DNA from: Sandaracinus sp.
Lineage (GTDB): Bacteria > Myxococcota_A > Polyangia > Polyangiales > Houyiibacteriaceae
NCBI GenBank assembly: GCA_002699025.1
Contig: PABA01000176.1
Span: 1 to 64,000, forward strand
Reading direction: 5' to 3'
Length of the DNA stretch: 64,000 nt
The position numbers were made by a program, and so were the translations under genes. Every line of letters begins with the position of its first letter. The first letter of the stretch is position 1. Below, piece after piece: positions 61,312 to 64,000 of this stretch. The notes beneath the pieces are model-generated. The model was given only the letters and a program-made list of their open reading frames with translations, searched no databases and was not told where the DNA came from.

Positions 61312-61815
61312 ATGCAGGCGGGTGAGCACCAGTTCAAGGTCGGTGACAAGGCGGTCTACCCGGCGCAAGGCGTCGCCGAGGTCGTTTCCATCGAGGAGAA
61401 GGAGATCGCCGGGAATCCTCAGAAGTTCTACGTTCTGAAGATCCTGGACACCGACCGGAAGATCATGGTCCCGGTCAGCAACGCCGAAAACGTCGGCCTT
61501 CGTCCGCCCATCTCCGAGGAGGACATCCGCGAGATCTTCGTGATCCTCAAGGAGCAGACGATCGCCTTCGACAACCAGACGTGGAACCGCCGCTACCGCG
61601 GGTTCATGGACAAGATCAAGACCGGCTCCGTCTTCGACGTGGCCGAGGTGATGCGGGATCTCTACCGTTTGAAGGCGGAGAAGTCCCTCTCGTTCGGCGA
61701 GCGCAAGATGCTCGAGACGGCGCGCAACCTGATCGTCAAGGAGATCGCGGTCGCCCGTCGAAAGAGCGAGGAGAAGGTCACCGCGGAGATCGAGAAGATC
61801 TTCGAGACCAACTGA
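61312..61815 (+). CDS. cdnL: CarD-family transcription regulator CdnL
   Basis: The 167-aa protein has the CarD/CdnL layout: an N-terminal RNA-polymerase-binding beta domain (FKVGDKAVYPAQGVAEVVSI, ~8-27; FYVLKILDTDRKIMVPVSNA), then a helical DNA-binding domain (RDLYRLKAEKSLSFGERKML and a long last helix). Length and sequence match Myxococcus CdnL, which binds the RNA polymerase beta subunit and stabilises open complexes at rRNA and other sigma-A promoters. It is essential in myxobacteria. The start is firm (AAGGAG before ATG 61312). It has its own promoter and a long leader; a perfect hairpin follows the stop. Confidence 0.93.
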   Translation: MQAGEHQFKVGDKAVYPAQGVAEVVSIEEKEIAGNPQKFYVLKILDTDRKIMVPVSNAENVGLRPPISEEDIREIFVILKEQTIAFDNQTWNRRYRGFMDKIKTGSVFDVAEVMRDLYRLKAEKSLSFGERKMLETARNLIVKEIAVARRKSEEKVTAEIEKIFETN

Positions 61816-61821
61816 GCGCCC

Positions 61822-61855
61822 GTCGATCCATCCGGCGCGCGCTGGATGGATCGAC
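61822..61855 (+). terminator. Perfect 12-bp hairpin after cdnL
   Basis: GTCGATCCATCC (61822-61833) and GGATGGATCGAC (61844-61855) are perfect inverted repeats around a ten-base loop, only 7 bp after the cdnL stop. It probably ends the cdnL mRNA, though no T-run follows. The next ~280 bp up to the RNase G gene contain no recognised gene. Confidence 0.7.
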
Positions 61856-62136
61856 CGGCTTCACGACGGGGAGACCGGCTTCGGAGAGGGGCGTGGGCGC
61901 GCGGGTTCGCGCCGCGTCCCCCCACCGGCGACCCGAGCGAAGGTTTCCGCGCGGAAACCGGAACGTCGTCGCGGGCCGCTCGCCCCGGCGGCTTCTCGCG
62001 TTCTCGCCGGGACCTCCGGACCGGGCCGTGGCGCCCGCTCGCCCTCGGGGCGAGGCTGGCGCCCCCGCTCGGAGCCGCCCGTCGCCCCGTCAGCCCGCCC
62101 CCCCAACGCGGAGCCTCCGGCCCGCGAGAGAGTGCC

Positions 62137-63690
62137 ATGGCGAACAGCAGCTTGGTGATCAACGTCGACGTCGGAGAGACGCGCGTCGGCCTGATCCAGG
62201 ATGGAATCCTCGGCGAGCTCTACGTCGAGCGAAAGCGAGACCGCTCCCCCGTCGGCAACGTCTACCTCGGCAAGGTCACCCGCGTGCTCCCGGGCATGCA
62301 GGCGGCCTTCATCGACGTGGGCCTCGATCGGGCGGCCTTCCTCCACGTCGAGGATCTGAAGCCGGCTCCGAGCGACGACGACGACAAGGGCGGCGACGAC
62401 GGGAACGGCAACAAGGGCGGCAAGCGCCGAAGCGGCGGCCGTCGCAAGCGCGCCTCCCGCAGCACGCCCATCCGGGACCTCCTCAAGGAGGGCCAGGAGG
62501 TCGTGGTGCAGGTCTCGAAGGGGCCGATCAGCACCAAGGGCGCCCGCGTCACCAGCCACATCTCGCTCCCCGGCCGCTACGTCGTCTACCTCCCGCAGGG
62601 GGACAGCGTCGGCGTCTCCAAGCGCATCGGCGGCTCGAAGGAGCGCGCGCGCCTGAAGGAGGCGATCGAGTCGATCAAGCCGCCCTCCGGCGGCGTCGTC
62701 GTCCGGACGCTCGCGCAGGGGCTCACGAAGAAGAAGCTCAAGGCCGACATCGGCTACCTCGTGAAGTCCTGGGAGCGCTGCCAGGAGACGCTCGAGGCGA
62801 ACAAGAAGAGCCGCAAGAAGAAGCTCAAGGCGCCCTGCCTGGTCCACGAGGAGCCGGACATCGTGCTCCGCGTCGCGCGGGACATGTTCAACGAGGACGT
62901 CGACGAGATCGTCATCGACGATCCGAAGGAGTTCGCGCGGCTCAAGGAGTTCCTCGAGAGCTTCCTGCCGGAGCGCGCGAACGACGTGCGGCTCTACGAA
63001 GGCTTCGAGCCGCTCTTCGACGAGTACGGCATCGAGGACGAGATCGCGCGGGCGCTCTCACGGAAGGTGCCGCTGAAGTCGGGCGGCTACCTGATCATCG
63101 ACCAGGCCGAGGCGCTCACGGCCATCGACGTGAACACGGGCCGCTTCACCGGAAAGGGCAAGGACGTCGAGCAGACGATCCTCCAGACCAACCTCGAGGC
63201 GGTGAAGGAGATCTGCTACCAGCTCCGCTTCCGGAACATCGGCGGGCTGATCGTCCTCGACTTCATCGACATGGAGAAGGGCGGCAACAGGGACCGGGTC
63301 TACAAGGCGCTCCTGAAGGAGCTGAAGAAGGACAAGGCCCGGACCACCGCCGTGCGCATCAGCGAGCTCGGCCTGGTGGAGATGACGCGGAAACGCACGC
63401 ACGAGTCGCTCGGCCGCCTGCTCTACGAGCCCTGCTTCTACTGCGACGGCACGGGCCACCTGAAGTCGAAGACGACGATCTGCCACGAGATCTTCCGGCA
63501 GATGCGGCGCGAGAAGGACAGCCTCCCCGGCTACAAGATCGTGATCAGCGCCCACCCGGCCGTCTGCGACGCGCTCGAGCGGGAGGAGAAGGGCGCGCTC
63601 GCCGAGGCGGCCAAGCGCTTCCAGCGGCGCATCGAGCTCCAACCGCGCAACGACTACCACCTCGAGCAGTTCGACCTGACCGGCGGCTGA
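62137..63690 (+). CDS. rng: Ribonuclease E/G family endonuclease
   Basis: The 517-aa enzyme has the RNase E/G catalytic core. The S1 domain (GNVYLGKVTRVLPGMQAAFI, ~40-59) carries a ~45-residue acidic and Lys/Arg-rich insert (~78-110). The DNase-I-like subdomain has the catalytic Asp residues in TAIDVNTGRF and IVLDFIDM, and the zinc-link is CFYCDGTGH (CxxC). The C-terminal small domain is present but the long RNase E degradosome tail is not, so it is RNase G-sized. It matures 5' ends of 16S rRNA and starts mRNA decay in the cytoplasm. ATG 62137 has a purine-rich GAGAGAG upstream. It is likely transcribed separately from cdnL. Confidence 0.93.
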   Translation: MANSSLVINVDVGETRVGLIQDGILGELYVERKRDRSPVGNVYLGKVTRVLPGMQAAFIDVGLDRAAFLHVEDLKPAPSDDDDKGGDDGNGNKGGKRRSGGRRKRASRSTPIRDLLKEGQEVVVQVSKGPISTKGARVTSHISLPGRYVVYLPQGDSVGVSKRIGGSKERARLKEAIESIKPPSGGVVVRTLAQGLTKKKLKADIGYLVKSWERCQETLEANKKSRKKKLKAPCLVHEEPDIVLRVARDMFNEDVDEIVIDDPKEFARLKEFLESFLPERANDVRLYEGFEPLFDEYGIEDEIARALSRKVPLKSGGYLIIDQAEALTAIDVNTGRFTGKGKDVEQTILQTNLEAVKEICYQLRFRNIGGLIVLDFIDMEKGGNRDRVYKALLKELKKDKARTTAVRISELGLVEMTRKRTHESLGRLLYEPCFYCDGTGHLKSKTTICHEIFRQMRREKDSLPGYKIVISAHPAVCDALEREEKGALAEAAKRFQRRIELQPRNDYHLEQFDLTGG

Positions 63691-63759
63691 GCCACGAGGG
63701 GGGCGAGGCCATCGCGCCGGCGGCTTCGGCCGCGGTATGCTCCCCGCAGGAGCGAGGTC

Positions 63760-64000
63760 ATGAGCGACGACGACGACGCCGAGGATCAGCGCGAGGGTGC
63801 GCGCGTCACGATCAACAAGGAGTTCGAGTCCTTCGACGCCTTCATCCACGAGTACGTGACCAACATCTCGCGGACCGGCGCCTTCGTGAAGTCGAAGCAG
63901 CCGCTCCCGGTGGGCACGCGCGTGGACTTGCGGTTCACGGTCGTCATGGACGACATCGAGACCATCGAGGGCATCGGCGAGGTGGTGCGCGTGCAGAAGG
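63760..64000 (+). CDS. PilZ-domain protein (3' end outside the window)
   Basis: The first 80 codons are present. After an acidic start the protein shows the c-di-GMP-binding signatures of PilZ: R-E-G-A-R (RxxxR) at about 11-15 and NISRTG (N/D-x-S-x-x-G) at about 36-41, then LPVGTRVDLRFTV as the next beta strands. It is probably a small, single-domain c-di-GMP receptor affecting motility or exopolysaccharide, but a further domain could follow beyond 64000. ATG 63760 is preceded by GGAG. It begins 69 bp after the rng stop and may be cotranscribed with it. Confidence 0.85.
   Translation, partial: MSDDDDAEDQREGARVTINKEFESFDAFIHEYVTNISRTGAFVKSKQPLPVGTRVDLRFTVVMDDIETIEGIGEVVRVQK

Overview
The window is very GC-rich, gene-dense DNA in which almost every stretch is open in several frames, so real genes were chosen by protein-family motifs, start context and coupling to neighbours. 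Several traits point to a myxobacterium-like member of Myxococcota (Polyangia/Sandaracinus-like is an inference). These are a serine/threonine kinase with the HRDVSPSN loop, a CarD/CdnL regulator, a MopE-type CNGLDDNCNG motif, Roadblock and PATAN-like proteins, many lipoproteins, DAG-rich linkers, and giant TPR proteins. No rRNA, tRNA, insertion sequence, phage or CRISPR locus was seen.

Layout. 1-4700: a lipoprotein with a YfaP-like domain, a GH5 beta-mannanase-like enzyme and a ferritin-like protein. 4861-10941 (minus): a five-gene, translationally coupled glycan/lipid-type operon led by a fusion of a family 2 glycosyltransferase with a PaaK/CapK-type adenylate-forming domain. It continues with two sugar-nucleotide epimerase-like proteins, a YbhN-like membrane protein and a methyltransferase whose 3' end is repeated downstream in decayed copies. 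11142-17355: a GT-C-like membrane protein coupled to a degenerate alpha/beta hydrolase, a zinc-ribbon/GIDE-like protein, a dCMP-deaminase-like enzyme and a CBS-pair protein. 17375-25112: a large beta-propeller-like lipoprotein with an LMW phosphatase, a methyltransferase, a DMT exporter and a minus-strand cluster with a hydrolase. 25255-29490: SDR + histidine ammonia-lyase, then a PATAN-like/Roadblock pair.

29899-42919 is one plus-strand run. Two giant TPR proteins (1624 and 2035 aa) share a C-terminal domain, and the second carries fifteen acidic 12-residue repeats. They are followed by a metal-site-less phosphoesterase-like protein, NadD and a DUF2520 protein, all linked by 4-bp overlaps or short gaps. 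A convergent Ser/Thr kinase follows. A Flp-type prepilin-like protein comes next, followed by about 21 tandem palindromic units. Then come an FAD oxidoreductase coupled to an ECF41-type sigma factor and a polytopic protein with Brp/Blh-like histidine motifs.

50102-64000 is more housekeeping in character: an SDR, PAPS reductase, two coupled DUF4139 proteins, uracil-DNA glycosylase, glutathione-reductase-like flavoprotein, a histone H1-like Lys/Ala protein, an OmpA-type lipoprotein, CdnL, RNase G and a PilZ protein cut by the window edge. Promoter-like sequences are visible before the OmpA lipoprotein and cdnL genes.

Two genome-style features recur. Same-strand genes are very often coupled by GTGA (less often ATGA) overlaps. 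Gene borders often hold private minisatellites with 12-23 bp units.
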